Assembly: GCF_029946145.1 (NCBI RefSeq)
Contig: NZ_JAQSDY010000005.1
Span: 1-64,000 of the forward strand
Direction of reading: 5' to 3'
DNA length: 64,000 bases
Source: Brevundimonas sp.
Lineage (GTDB): Bacteria; Pseudomonadota; Alphaproteobacteria; Caulobacterales; Caulobacteraceae
A program made the position numbers and the translations under genes. The notes below the pieces were generated by a model. It had not been told where the DNA came from and searched no databases. It saw nothing but the letters and a program-made list of their open reading frames with translations. This document shows, piece after piece, positions 35,061-44,028 of the stretch (positions within the stretch are counted from its first letter, which is position 1; each line of letters starts with the position of its first letter).

Positions 35061-37013
35061 TCACAACCACCGCACCCTCGGCCCCTGCTCCCCCTCCGGC
35101 GCGTCGATCAGCAGGTCTGTCACCGCCCACACCAGCGCGTCCGCCCGGTCCAGCGACCCCGCCCCCTCCATCTCGCCGGCGAAGGCCATCAGCTCTTCCT
35201 CCAGCGCCGACAGCGGGACGCCGTCGGCCGGGGCGTGGCGGACGCGGCCCTGTTCGTAGAGGGCGGCGACGGGCTCGGCGCGGACGCGCTTGCCGCGGGT
35301 GGCGCGGACCTCGCGGACCCGCAGGGCGCAACCCGCGGTCCTGAGCACGGCGCTGACCATGTCGCCGCCCTGGTTGACCTCGGCCACGATGGCGGTCGCG
35401 CCGAACTCCTGCGCCGCGCGGACGGCGCGGCGGGCCCACTGGTCGGGGCTGAGGCCATGGACCGAGCGGTCGGCCAGGACCACCGCCTCGCGCACGCCGT
35501 CGGGACGGCGGCGCGAGCCGGCGACGATGATGCCGCAGGCGTCGCCGGTCGTGGTGGTCGTGGGGTCGAGGGCGACGACGACTCGGTCGAGGGGCGCACA
35601 CACGGCCTCTCCCTCCCCCTCCGGGGGAGGGCTCGGCGACGCGGGATCGGCGTCCGGGTCTCCGGCCCTTCCCACCCGGTCGCTTCGCGACCCCCCTCCC
35701 CCGGCGGGGGAGGGAGAGGCGCTGGCGTTCCCCCTCGCGACCGCCATCATCTCCGCCGTGAACAACGCCCCGTCCAGATCGACGATCCGGCCCTCGATCT
35801 CCTGGGCCTCGCGGCGGGTGCCGCCGTAGAGGGCGCGCAGGGCCTCGACGAAACCGGGCGACAGGTGGTCGGCGTTGTCGGCCGTGCCGGCGTGGCTGAG
35901 GGCGCAGGAGGGCTCGTCGCGCAGGGCGACCAGCGCCCGGGTGGGGCGCGGAGTGGTCGTCACGACCAATCGAGGGGCGCTATCGCTCGCGCCGCGGGCG
36001 CCCGCTGCTTGAGCGCCGTCCTTCGCCACACCCGGCAGCGGCAGCCTCAGCCCCATGCGGAGAAGCGCCAGCGTCTCGGCCGCGCCGCGCGATCCCACCG
36101 AGGGCCAGGCGCAGAATTCGTCGGCCCAGGCGGCGCTGAACTGGGGGCCGCGCAGGCTGTCGGGGTCCTCGGCCGAGAAGGCGTGGGCGATGCAGCCGCC
36201 GGCGAAGACCAGACGCCGCCGCGAGGGCTCATAGGCGGGGCGGGTCGCCCGGGTCCAGCGCGGCAAGGCGCGCAGGCCGGACGGGCCCTCGATCATCACC
36301 TCGCGCACGTCGTGCAGGGTCGGACCGACCAGGGCGACGCGGCCGCCGGGGCCGAGGATCTCGGCCTGATCCGCCAGCCAGCTGGCCCCCGCGAGGGTCT
36401 TGCCGGCGCCGCGTCCGCCGAGGAACAGCCAGGTGGACCAGTCGGAGCCGTCGGGGAAGAGACCGGGCGGGCGCTGGGCGGGGCGGAGATCGAGGGCGTC
36501 GCCGGGACCCGCGTAGTCGGTGGCGAGCTCGGGCGGCCCGGCGACAAGGGAGCGGCCGCGCGCGGTGCCGATCAGGATGCGGGTGATCAGCCCGGCCATA
36601 CGCAGGTCGGCGGCGCAGGCCTCGCGGCGCCCCTCGACGGCCGAGACCTCGGCCTGGCCGAGCAGGGTCTCGACGGCGCCGCGAGGATTCTTGCGGTCGA
36701 GGACGAAGGCGCGGTCGCGATGCTTCAGCCGGATGCGGTCGTCGGGCAGGTTCTCGAGCGTGATCGGCTTGGGCCCGGCCGGCAGAAAGACGGCGCCGGG
36801 CGCGACGCGATCATCGGGCCAGCCGCCGGCCGGCCTGCAACGCTGGTCGGGCGCGCCGGTCCGGCGCTTCAGCCGGCCGGACAGCGAGGCCTTGCGGTTG
36901 ATGGCGCCGGTGTGGACGCCGTATTTGACGGCCAGGACCTTGCGCGGGACACCGGCCCGTTCTTCCTCGAACAGGGCGTCCCACTGGTCATCGGTGAGTT
37001 TGCTCTTTGTCAT
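35061..37013 (-). CDS. Terminase large subunit-like protein with N-terminal HTH-like region (possible GTA packaging motor)
   Basis: From the ATG at 37013 the product has 650 residues. Residues 1-50 resemble a Trp-Asp helix-turn-helix start (LTDDQWDALFEEERAGVPRK, then AVKYGVHTGAINRK). Residues 60-185 are of unknown type. The ATPase follows: Walker A GGRGAGKT at ~199-206, Walker B AAWADEF with Asp-Glu at ~298-299, and the coupling motif VTTTPRP. The C-terminal nuclease keeps its acidic residues in ALDPTTTTTGDACG, VAEVNQGGD and DRADALVWAVTDL. This matches phage or GTA TerL. A ~40-residue low-complexity insert (residues ~430-470) is encoded by a repeat element. No portal, capsid or tail gene is near. 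An ATG at 37088 is an alternative start. Confidence 0.85.
   Translation of the reverse strand: MTKSKLTDDQWDALFEEERAGVPRKVLAVKYGVHTGAINRKASLSGRLKRRTGAPDQRCRPAGGWPDDRVAPGAVFLPAGPKPITLENLPDDRIRLKHRDRAFVLDRKNPRGAVETLLGQAEVSAVEGRREACAADLRMAGLITRILIGTARGRSLVAGPPELATDYAGPGDALDLRPAQRPPGLFPDGSDWSTWLFLGGRGAGKTLAGASWLADQAEILGPGGRVALVGPTLHDVREVMIEGPSGLRALPRWTRATRPAYEPSRRRLVFAGGCIAHAFSAEDPDSLRGPQFSAAWADEFCAWPSVGSRGAAETLALLRMGLRLPLPGVAKDGAQAAGARGASDSAPRLVVTTTPRPTRALVALRDEPSCALSHAGTADNADHLSPGFVEALRALYGGTRREAQEIEGRIVDLDGALFTAEMMAVARGNASASPSPAGGGGSRSDRVGRAGDPDADPASPSPPPEGEGEAVCAPLDRVVVALDPTTTTTGDACGIIVAGSRRRPDGVREAVVLADRSVHGLSPDQWARRAVRAAQEFGATAIVAEVNQGGDMVSAVLRTAGCALRVREVRATRGKRVRAEPVAALYEQGRVRHAPADGVPLSALEEELMAFAGEMEGAGSLDRADALVWAVTDLLIDAPEGEQGPRVRWL
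35605..35720. repeat. CTCCCTCCC-type inverted-repeat element inside the terminase gene
   Basis: The arms GCCTCTCCCTCCCC and GGGGAGGGAGAGGC are exact complements 116 bp apart. Inside is CCCACCCGGTCGCTTCGCGA, nearly the same as CCCACCCGGTCGCTGCGCGA at ~53143. On the minus strand it is read in frame and adds a Gly/Ser/Pro/Glu-rich segment to the terminase. Confidence 0.85.
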
Positions 37014-37127
37014 GCCGGCATTGTCCGGCGGGGCCCTCCTGCGGCTCGCAGATGACGCTGCTCGCGCCCCGAAGGCACGGCGGATCAACGGGTTGGTCTG
37101 GAAAAATCATCGGGCTGGAGCTTTATT

Positions 37128-37160
37128 CCGTACGTCCCCGCGAAGGCGGGGATGCACGGA
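37128..37160. repeat. Single arm of the CCCCGCGAAGGCGGGG repeat family
   Basis: CCCCGCGAAGGCGGGGATGC inside a CCGTACGT...GCACGG frame matches the arms at 13418-13540. It lies between the histidine kinase stop and the terminase start. Confidence 0.8.
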
Positions 37161-37190
37161 TGGGGTGGGTCGCGGACCGCCCGACCGTCC

Positions 37191-38825
37191 CTAGCCCGCG
37201 GCCGCCAGCGTCTCGACCGGAGCCGGCATTGTCACCTCGATGGCCTGCATCAGGGCGTTGGGGGTGATCGGCTTGGCCAGATGGCTGTCGGCGCCGGCGT
37301 CGGCGGCGTCCCGGACGTGCTGGGCCATGGCGTTGGCGCTGAGCATGATCAGCGGAGTGCGGGGACGGCCTTGCGCCTGTTCCACGGCGCGGATGCGGCG
37401 GGTGGCGGTCAGGCCGTCCATCACCGGCATCTGCATGTCCATCAGGATCAGGTCGAACCCCCCGGCGGTGAAGGCCTCGACCGCCTGGGCGCCGTCGCCG
37501 ACCGTGGTCACCTGCATGCCGCCGCCCGACAGGATGGCCTGGACGACGCGCTGGTTGACCGGGTGATCCTCGGCCAGCAGGACGCGCAGCGGCTCGGCGC
37601 CGATCCATGGCGACAGGCCGACGGCCACCGGGCCGCGCTCGGCGTCGCGATGGCGGGCGGCGTCATTGGCGGCGTCGTGGGCGGCGACCGAGCGGGTGCG
37701 CGACAGGGGGAGGGTCACGGTGAAACAGCTGCCCTGACCCGGTGTGGACTCGGCCACGATCTCGCCGCTCATGATCTCGACCAGCGAACGGCAGATGGAC
37801 AGGCCCAGGCCGGTGCCGCCGAAGCGGCGGGTGATGGTGCTGTCGGCCTGGTTGAAGCGCTGGAACAGGGCCTCGCCGGCGGCGGCGTCGAAGCCCACGC
37901 CGGTGTCGCGCACCGTCAGGGTCAGCAGGGCGACGCCGGGCTCGGGCGTGTCGTCGGCCACCTCGATCGAGACCGAGACCTCGCCGTCGGGGGTGAATTT
38001 GACGGCGTTGGACAGCAGGTTGGACAGCACCTGACGGATGCGGGTGGCGTCGCCCAGGAAATCGCCGCGGGCGCCGGGCCCGCGGGCGACGTGGAAGGCC
38101 AGACCCGCGGCCTCGGCCTTGACCCGGGCGGTGTCGATGACGCCGTTCAGCTCGCGCTCCAGGTCCATGTCGCCGATGGCGAAATCCAGATGGCCGGCCT
38201 CGATCTTGGCGACGTCGAGGATGTCGGACACCAGCCGTTCCAGGGTCACGCCAGACTGTTCGATCAGCTGGACCAGTTCGCGCTGGTCCGGCGTCAGATC
38301 GCCCCGGGCCAGCGCCCCGACCAGGCCGATGACGCCGTTCAGGGGGGTGCGGATCTCGTGGCTCATATTGGCCAGGAAGTCGGTCTTGGCCTGGTTGGCG
38401 ACCTCGGCGGCGGCCTTGGCCTCCATCAGTTCGCGCTCGGCGGCGACCCGGTCGGTGACGTCGCGGGCCATGCCGTAGACGCGGTCCCCGACCCGCCGCG
38501 CGCGCCATTCCAGGATGCGATAGCCGCCGGCCTTGTGCCGATAGCGGTTCTTGAAATCGACCACGGGATCGCACGGCCCGCGGTTCTCGACCTCGACAAC
38601 GCTCTCCAGCGTCGTGACCTGATCGTCGGGGTGGAGCAGGCGCAGCAGGGGCAGGCCTTCCATCTCGTCTGGACGCCAGCCGAGGACGGTCTCCCACGAC
38701 GGGCTGGCCCGGACCACCCGTCCGTCCAGCTCGCGGATGACCAGCAGGTCCAGCGACACGTCGAAGAAGGTGCTGACAACCAGCGGGTCGGCGTCCTGTT
38801 CCGGGCTGGTCAGCGGGGATGGCAT
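37191..38825 (-). CDS. PAS-domain hybrid sensor histidine kinase/response regulator
   Basis: From the ATG at 38825 the protein has 544 residues: a PAS domain (residues ~15-135), a HisKA dimerisation domain with the phospho-acceptor in FLANMSHEIRTPLNGV (His ~156), an HATPase_c domain (NLLSNAVKFTPDGEV, DTGVGFD, RRFGGTGLGLSI) and a C-terminal receiver with phosphorylation site LILMDMQMPVMDG (Asp ~463). No membrane helix is seen, so it is a cytosolic kinase. It should pass phosphate on through a phosphotransfer protein such as ChpT. The signal is unknown. Confidence 0.93.
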   Translation of the reverse strand: MPSPLTSPEQDADPLVVSTFFDVSLDLLVIRELDGRVVRASPSWETVLGWRPDEMEGLPLLRLLHPDDQVTTLESVVEVENRGPCDPVVDFKNRYRHKAGGYRILEWRARRVGDRVYGMARDVTDRVAAERELMEAKAAAEVANQAKTDFLANMSHEIRTPLNGVIGLVGALARGDLTPDQRELVQLIEQSGVTLERLVSDILDVAKIEAGHLDFAIGDMDLERELNGVIDTARVKAEAAGLAFHVARGPGARGDFLGDATRIRQVLSNLLSNAVKFTPDGEVSVSIEVADDTPEPGVALLTLTVRDTGVGFDAAAGEALFQRFNQADSTITRRFGGTGLGLSICRSLVEIMSGEIVAESTPGQGSCFTVTLPLSRTRSVAAHDAANDAARHRDAERGPVAVGLSPWIGAEPLRVLLAEDHPVNQRVVQAILSGGGMQVTTVGDGAQAVEAFTAGGFDLILMDMQMPVMDGLTATRRIRAVEQAQGRPRTPLIMLSANAMAQHVRDAADAGADSHLAKPITPNALMQAIEVTMPAPVETLAAAG

Positions 38826-39076
38826 CAAGCAAAAATCCTGGCGGGTCTGCGGACGTACCCGATTCTGCACCCGCCAAGGTTAAGGGGGCCCTCGCAACAG
38901 TCAAAGTTTCGCGCTCGCCAATTGCGACTGTATCCGGCGCCGGGTTCCGTCGTAGGAAAGCGATGTTCGATACCGGAGGGCGCGGCCATGGGCCGCCGCC
39001 GGGATGCGATCGCCGTTCAGTGGGGGGCGGCGGAGATGACGACCCGTCCACACGGGCGTTCGGGGAACCAACAGTC

Positions 39077-41059
39077 ATGGGCTCGCTTATCCGCGCCAAC
39101 GCCGCGCGCGCGGCGTCAAGGACGACGACCGCAAAGGTTTCGACCACCAAGGGCCACGCGGGAGACGTGACCCTGGGCGAACGCCTGCGCTACGCCTTCG
39201 ACAAGAGCATGGCGGCCGGGCCGGTGGCGCTGGCCGGCTGGCTGGCTCTGGTGTCGCTGGTGACCATCGCCCTGGCCGCGACGGTGCTGGCTCTGACCCG
39301 GCTGGGTCCGGACGGCGGCTTCGGTTTCGGCGAGGCGGCCTGGCAGTCGCTGATGCGGACCATGGACGCCGGCACCATGGGCGGGGACTCGGGCTGGGTC
39401 TTCCGCTTCGTCACCCTGTTCGTGACCCTGATGGGCATCCTGGTCTTCTCGGCCCTGATCTCGATCATCTCGGCCGGGCTCGATTCGGCGCTGGAGGGGC
39501 TGCGCAAGGGCCGCTCGCGCGTGCTGGAGACGGACCACACCGTCATCCTGAACTGGTCGCCGTCGATCTTCGACATCCTGTCCGAACTGGTCATCGCCAA
39601 CGCCAGCCGGAAGAACCCGCGCATCGTCATCATGGCCGACAAGGACAAGGTCGAGATGGAGGACGAGATCGCCGACAAGGTCCCCGCCCTCGGCAACACC
39701 CGCATCATCTGCCGCAGCGGCGACCCCACTGACCTGTTCGACCTCAGCCTGGTCAACGCCCAGACCTGCCGTTCGATCATCGTCGTCTCGCCCGAGGGCG
39801 CCGCCGACCCCGACAGCCAGGTCATCAAGACCATCCTGGCCCTGACCAACGATCCGCAGCGCCGGGTCGAACGCTATCGCATCGCCGCCGAGCTGCGCAG
39901 CGCCGACAACGCCGAGGTCGCGCGCATCGTCGGCGGGGACGAGGTCCAGCTGGTCCTGGCCGACGACCTGATCTCGCGCATCGTGGTGCAGTCCAGCCGG
40001 CAGGCCGGGCTGTCGGCGGTCTATTCCGAACTGCTCGATTTCGACGGCTGCGAAATCTACACCACCGAGCTGGAAGAGCTGGTCGGCGTGACCTACGGCG
40101 ACGCCGTCATGGGCTATGAGGACTCGGCCCTGATCGGCCTGCGCTATCCCGACGGCCGGGTGCGGATGAATCCGCCGATGGACGAGGTCATCATAGCCGG
40201 CAGCCGGGCGGTCATCATCGCCGAGGACGACGCCGCGATCCGGCTCAGCCCCCTGCCCGACGATGCCATCGACGCGGCCGCCATCCGCAAACCGGCGACC
40301 GTCAGGCGCACCGCCGAACGGGTGCTGGTCATCGGCTGGAACCGGCGCGGCCCGATGATCGCCTTCGAGCTGTCGCGCTACGTCAAGGCCGGCTCGGTCC
40401 TGACCATCGCCGGCGACGTGCCCGGCCTGGCCGAGGAGATCCGCGCCATGCCGCTCGGCTCGAAGAACATGAAGGTCGAGACCCGGATCATCGACACCAG
40501 CCACGCCGCCTCGCTGGAGGCGCTGCAGCCCCTGACCTACGACAGCATCATGGTGCTGGGCTATTCCGACCACATGGAGGCCCAGTCCGCCGACACCCGG
40601 ACGCTGATCACCCTGCTGCACCTGCGCAAACTGTCCGAGCGGCTGGGCGAGCACATCAGCGTGGTCTCGGAGATGATCGACATCCGCAACCGCGAACTGG
40701 CCGAGGTCACCCGCGCCGACGACTTCGTGGTGTCCAACCGGCTGGTCAGCCTGATGCTGGCCCAGGCGTCCGAGAACGAATACCTGTCCGCCATCTTCGA
40801 CGACCTGCTGGATGAGGACGGCTCGGAAATCTACATGCGGCCCGTCGGCGACTACGTCGATCTGGACCTGCCCGTCAGCTTCTACACCATCGCCGAGGCG
40901 GCCCGCCGGCGCGGCGAGACCGCCATCGGCTACCGCCGCCGCCGTCCGGACGACGGCGCCGACAGCCGCAACATGGGCGGGGTGGTGGTGAATCCGACCA
41001 AATCGGAACGCCTGTCTTATGAGCCGGAAGATCGGGTGATCGTGCTGGCGGAGGACTAG
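39077..41059 (+). CDS. CASTOR/POLLUX-related ion channel-like protein
   Basis: From the ATG at 39077 the product has 660 residues. Two N-terminal membrane helices (LAGWLALVSLVTIALAATVL and FRFVTLFVTLMGILVFSALI) flank a short pore-like loop with TMDAGTMGGDSGW. The rest is two RCK-like cytosolic halves: TVILNWSPSIFDILSELVIA with the family's downstream VIMADKDKVEME, and RVLVIGWNRRGPMIAFELSR. It belongs with CASTOR/POLLUX-like proteins, which in plants are nuclear cation channels. Bacterial relatives are uncharacterised; potassium or calcium transport is inferred. Confidence 0.88.
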   Translation: MGSLIRANAARAASRTTTAKVSTTKGHAGDVTLGERLRYAFDKSMAAGPVALAGWLALVSLVTIALAATVLALTRLGPDGGFGFGEAAWQSLMRTMDAGTMGGDSGWVFRFVTLFVTLMGILVFSALISIISAGLDSALEGLRKGRSRVLETDHTVILNWSPSIFDILSELVIANASRKNPRIVIMADKDKVEMEDEIADKVPALGNTRIICRSGDPTDLFDLSLVNAQTCRSIIVVSPEGAADPDSQVIKTILALTNDPQRRVERYRIAAELRSADNAEVARIVGGDEVQLVLADDLISRIVVQSSRQAGLSAVYSELLDFDGCEIYTTELEELVGVTYGDAVMGYEDSALIGLRYPDGRVRMNPPMDEVIIAGSRAVIIAEDDAAIRLSPLPDDAIDAAAIRKPATVRRTAERVLVIGWNRRGPMIAFELSRYVKAGSVLTIAGDVPGLAEEIRAMPLGSKNMKVETRIIDTSHAASLEALQPLTYDSIMVLGYSDHMEAQSADTRTLITLLHLRKLSERLGEHISVVSEMIDIRNRELAEVTRADDFVVSNRLVSLMLAQASENEYLSAIFDDLLDEDGSEIYMRPVGDYVDLDLPVSFYTIAEAARRRGETAIGYRRRRPDDGADSRNMGGVVVNPTKSERLSYEPEDRVIVLAED

Positions 41060-41074
41060 CCACACTCTCTCCAT

Positions 41075-41194
41075 CATTCCGGGGCGCTCGAAGTGCGAAC
41101 CCGGAACCCAGGGGACCGGACTCGCTGCCTGCTGCTGCGTTCACGCTCGTGCGAGCCTCCTGGGTTCCGGGTTCCGCTGCGCGGCCCCGGAATG
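41075..41194. repeat. Inverted-repeat element, CATTCCGGGG / CCTGGGTTCCGGG family
   Basis: CATTCCGGGGC... and GCCCCGGAATG mark the outer ends; CCCGGAACCCAGG and CCTGGGTTCCGGG are the inner pair. It fills the gap between the channel gene and lipB. The same CGGAA-type repeats are frequent in alphaproteobacteria. Confidence 0.85.
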
Positions 41195-41217
41195 ACGGCG
41201 GGAGGGTGAGCCAATAT

Positions 41218-41952
41218 CTACGCCCGCAGTAGACCCTGCACCGGCGCCGCGCCCTTCACGGTTTCGCCGAACACCCGCCGGAAGCTGGTCCTCAGCGCCT
41301 CGTCCGCCTCGTCCATGGTCGCCGGCACGCCCAGATCGACAAGGCTGGTCACCCCGTGTTCGGCGATGCCGCAGGGCACGATGCCGCCGAAATGGTCCAG
41401 GTCCGGCTCCACGTTCAGACTGATGCCGTGGAAGCTGACCCATTTGCGCACCTTGACGCCGATGGCCGCGATCTTGTCCTCGCGCGACCAGCCGGGGCCT
41501 TTCCGCTCGACCCAGACGCCGACGCGGCCCTCGCGCACGTCGGCCGGTACGCCGAACTCGCCCAGGGCGCCGATGATCCACTGCTCCAGACCGCGCACGA
41601 AGGCGCGCACGTCCTTGCCGCGCGCGTTCAGGTCCAGCATCACATAGGCCACGCGCTGGCCGGGCCCGTGATAGGTGAACTGCCCGCCCCGCCCCGTCCG
41701 GTGCACCGGAAACCGCGTCGCATCCAGCAGGTCCCCGTCCTTCGACGACACCCCGGCGGTGTAGAGCGGCGGATGCTCCAGCAGCCATACCAGTTCGGGC
41801 GCCTCGCCCGCGGCGATGGCCGCCGCCCGGGCCTCCATGGCCGCGACCGCCGCCTCATAGCCGACAAGGCCCTGCGACACCGCCCATTCGACCGGCCGGC
41901 CGTCGGCGCGGGCCAGTTTCGATGCGGCTGAGCTTAAGGCTTGGGAAAGCAT
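41218..41952 (-). CDS. lipB: Lipoyl(octanoyl) transferase
   Basis: From the ATG at 41952 the product has 244 residues. LipB transfers octanoate from ACP to lipoyl domains. Motifs seen are [15 protein letters not shown], the Lys-containing [20 protein letters not shown] and the catalytic Cys in [18 protein letters not shown]. Alternative upstream starts to 41988 are possible. The gene is divergent from the FliN-like gene, with only 30 bp between the starts. Confidence 0.93.
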   Translation of the reverse strand: MLSQALSSAASKLARADGRPVEWAVSQGLVGYEAAVAAMEARAAAIAAGEAPELVWLLEHPPLYTAGVSSKDGDLLDATRFPVHRTGRGGQFTYHGPGQRVAYVMLDLNARGKDVRAFVRGLEQWIIGALGEFGVPADVREGRVGVWVERKGPGWSREDKIAAIGVKVRKWVSFHGISLNVEPDLDHFGGIVPCGIAEHGVTSLVDLGVPATMDEADEALRTSFRRVFGETVKGAAPVQGLLRA

Positions 41953-41982
41953 GATGCACCCAATGTGGGGGTCAGGAGCGCC

Positions 41983-42279
41983 ATGCAAGTCCAGACCGCG
42001 CCAGTAGAGTCAGTAACCGAGTCCCCCATGAGCCAGATCGAAGCCGTCGAAGTCGAGATCTCGGTCGTCCTGGGGCGCTCCGTGCTGCCGATGAGCCAGC
42101 TGCTGCGAATGGGCCGCGGGGCTGTGATCCCGCTCGACGCCTCCGAGTCCGACGAGGTCTGGATCCTGGCCAACAACCACCCGGTCGCCCGCGGCCAGAT
42201 CGAGATCCGCGAGGACCGCATCGCCATCACGGTGACCCGGGCGGCGGATGTGTATGACTTCATGGCGGGCGCGGCGTAG
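41983..42279 (+). CDS. FliN/SpoA-domain protein (flagellar switch FliN-like)
   Basis: From the ATG at 41983, with AGGAGC 5 bp upstream, the product has 98 residues. It is essentially one SpoA domain: [39 protein letters not shown], and [18 protein letters not shown]. The FliN consensus of xLGRT..ELL..G.GSVI.LD is recognisable. FliN forms the lower C-ring with FliM. This copy is 15 kb from fliM and isolated from other flagellar genes. It could be the main FliN, a second copy, or a type III-like SpoA protein. The alternative start is 42028. Confidence 0.8.
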   Translation: MQVQTAPVESVTESPMSQIEAVEVEISVVLGRSVLPMSQLLRMGRGAVIPLDASESDEVWILANNHPVARGQIEIREDRIAITVTRAADVYDFMAGAA

Positions 42280-42280
42280 G

Positions 42281-42415
42281 AAGTGGCTGGTGATTAGTGG
42301 CTAGTGGCGGGTGTTTAGGGACTGATCGGGCCTGAACCAGCGTTCGCGGTAAACCGCCGCCTCTGACGCCGCGGCCACTAGCCACTAGCCACTAATCACT
42401 AGCCACTCATCACCC
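42281..42415. repeat. Inverted array of the 8-bp unit TGGCTAGT, locus 2
   Basis: Left arm 42281-42313 (AGTGGCTGGTGATTAGTGGC...) and right arm 42374-42415 (CCACTAGCCACTAGCCACTA...) are imperfect inverted repeats of the unit seen at 14408-14514. They also share the variant GTGATTAGTGG. It begins 2 bp after the FliN-like stop and ends ~50 bp before tRNA-Leu. Confidence 0.9.
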
Positions 42416-42462
42416 CCTTCCCTTCCCCGCATCTCTCCGCTATCAGCCCCCCTCCGATGCGA

Positions 42463-42549
42463 GCGGTCGTGGCGGAATTGGTAGACGCGCAGCGTTGAGG
42501 TCGCTGTTCCTTAACCGGAGTGGAAGTTCGAGTCTTCTCGACCGCACCA
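42463..42549 (+). tRNA. tRNA-Leu (anticodon GAG)
   Basis: A type II tRNA with long variable arm. Acceptor arms GCGGTCG and CGACCGC pair, the anticodon stem CAGCG/CGCTG holds the loop TTGAGGT, T-loop TTCGAGT, discriminator A, CCA encoded. Confidence 0.95.
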
Positions 42550-42610
42550 TCGAAACAACAGGGCGAATCTCGGCTACGATTGAGCTGACATAAAAGCAGG
42601 GAGGCCAAGC

Positions 42611-44020
42611 GTGACTGCCACCGCGAACGCCCCCCTGCCGCCTTCCTCCGACGACATCGACCACGACGCCCTGGACGAGGACTACGTCCTCACGGCTTCG
42701 TTCGTCGAAAAGGTCATCGACGCGTCCGACGCCGGCGACGGCGTCAAGCTCCGCTCCCTGCTGGAAGACCTTCACCCGGCCGACGTGGCTGACCTGATGG
42801 GCTTCCTGACGGTCGAGCATCGCGCCGTCGTGGTGCTGTGGCTGCCGCCGGAGCTGCTGGCGGAAACCCTGCCCGAGCTGGACGACGGCATTCGCGAGGA
42901 GGTGCTGGAGCGCGTCCCGCACCTGACCCTGGCCGAGGCCCTGCAGGAACTGGATTCCGACGACGCCGCCGCCGTGGTCGAGGATCTGGAAGACGACCAG
43001 CGCGAACGGGTGCTGGCGGCCATGCCCGAGGTCGATCGCGCCGCGATCGAGAACTCCCTCCGCTACGATGAGGATTCCGCCGGCCGACTGATGCAGCGCG
43101 AGGTCATGGCCGCGCCGTCGTTCTGGAACGTCGGCGACACCATCGACCACATCCGCAAGCAGGGCGAGGATCTGCCCGAGCTGTTCTTCGACATCTATAT
43201 CGTCGACCCGTCGAACAGACCGGTCGGCGGCCTGCCGGTCAGCGGCCTGCTGCGCGCGGCGCGGTCGATCGCCCTGACCGACATCATGGAGCCGATCAAC
43301 GAGATCGCGGTCGACCAGGACCAGGAAGAGGTCGCCTACATCTTCGAGAAATACCACCTGATCTCGGCCCCCGTCATCGACGCGGAAGGCCGGCTGGTGG
43401 GTCAGATCACCGTCGATGACATCGTCAACATCATCCAGGAAGAGAACCGCGAGGACATCCTGCGTCTGGCCGGCGTGTCGGACGAGGACCGCGGCTCGTC
43501 GGTGTCCGAGATCGTGCGCGGCCGCGTGCCCTGGCTGGCCATCAACCTGGCCACGGCGATGCTGGGGGCCAGCGTCATCGCCTTCTTCGGCGCGACCATC
43601 GAGCAGATCGTGGCCCTGGCGGTGCTGATGCCCATCGTCTCGGCCATCGGCGGCAACGCCGGCACCCAGGCCCTGACCGTGACGGTGCGCGCCCTGGCGA
43701 CGCGCGAACTGAACAGCTCCAACGCGCCGCGGACCTTCCGGCGGGAACTCGCGGTCGGCCTGGCCAATGGCCTGGTGCTGGCGCCCCTGATCGGCATCGC
43801 GGCCGCCCTGTGGTCGGGTGACTGGCGGATCGGGGCTGTGATCGCCCTGTCCATGGTGCTGAACCTTGTGGTGGCCGCCACGGTCGGGGTGCTGACGCCC
43901 CTGACCCTGTCAAAGCTGAAATTCGACCCCGCCGTCTCCTCGGCCGTGTTCGTGACGGCGACGACGGACTTCTTCGGATTCCTGATCTTCCTTGGTCTCG
44001 CCACGCTTGTGTTGATCTGA
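42611..44020 (+). CDS. mgtE: Magnesium transporter MgtE
   Basis: The 469-residue protein has the MgtE layout: an N-terminal superhelical domain (residues ~35-140, ADLMGFLTVEHRAVVVLWLP), two CBS domains (QEEVAYIFEKYHLISAPVID; GRLVGQITVDDIVNIIQEEN), a linker helix, then five membrane helices (PWLAINLATAMLGASVIAFF; AVLMPIVSAIGGNAGTQALT with the pore GGNAGTQ motif). It is a Mg2+-gated Mg2+ channel in the inner membrane. The start is a GTG at 42611 after GGAGGCCAA. The short leader has no visible M-box riboswitch. Confidence 0.95.
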   Translation: MTATANAPLPPSSDDIDHDALDEDYVLTASFVEKVIDASDAGDGVKLRSLLEDLHPADVADLMGFLTVEHRAVVVLWLPPELLAETLPELDDGIREEVLERVPHLTLAEALQELDSDDAAAVVEDLEDDQRERVLAAMPEVDRAAIENSLRYDEDSAGRLMQREVMAAPSFWNVGDTIDHIRKQGEDLPELFFDIYIVDPSNRPVGGLPVSGLLRAARSIALTDIMEPINEIAVDQDQEEVAYIFEKYHLISAPVIDAEGRLVGQITVDDIVNIIQEENREDILRLAGVSDEDRGSSVSEIVRGRVPWLAINLATAMLGASVIAFFGATIEQIVALAVLMPIVSAIGGNAGTQALTVTVRALATRELNSSNAPRTFRRELAVGLANGLVLAPLIGIAAALWSGDWRIGAVIALSMVLNLVVAATVGVLTPLTLSKLKFDPAVSSAVFVTATTDFFGFLIFLGLATLVLI

Positions 44021-44028
44021 TCACGGCC

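Noticed and set aside
35061-37013. A prophage or a prophage remnant
   Set aside because: No integrase, portal, capsid, tail, lysis or repressor gene is within 10 kb. The GH24 lysozyme at 44197 is membrane-anchored and not beside phage genes.
38819-39076. Coding extension of the CASTOR/POLLUX-like gene to 38819
   Set aside because: It overlaps the divergent kinase start region, has Gly/Pro/Arg noise composition, and the ATG at 39077 fits the family.
42550-42610. Magnesium riboswitch ahead of mgtE
   Set aside because: Only 61 bp separate tRNA-Leu and the mgtE start, too short for an M-box, and no conserved core is visible.
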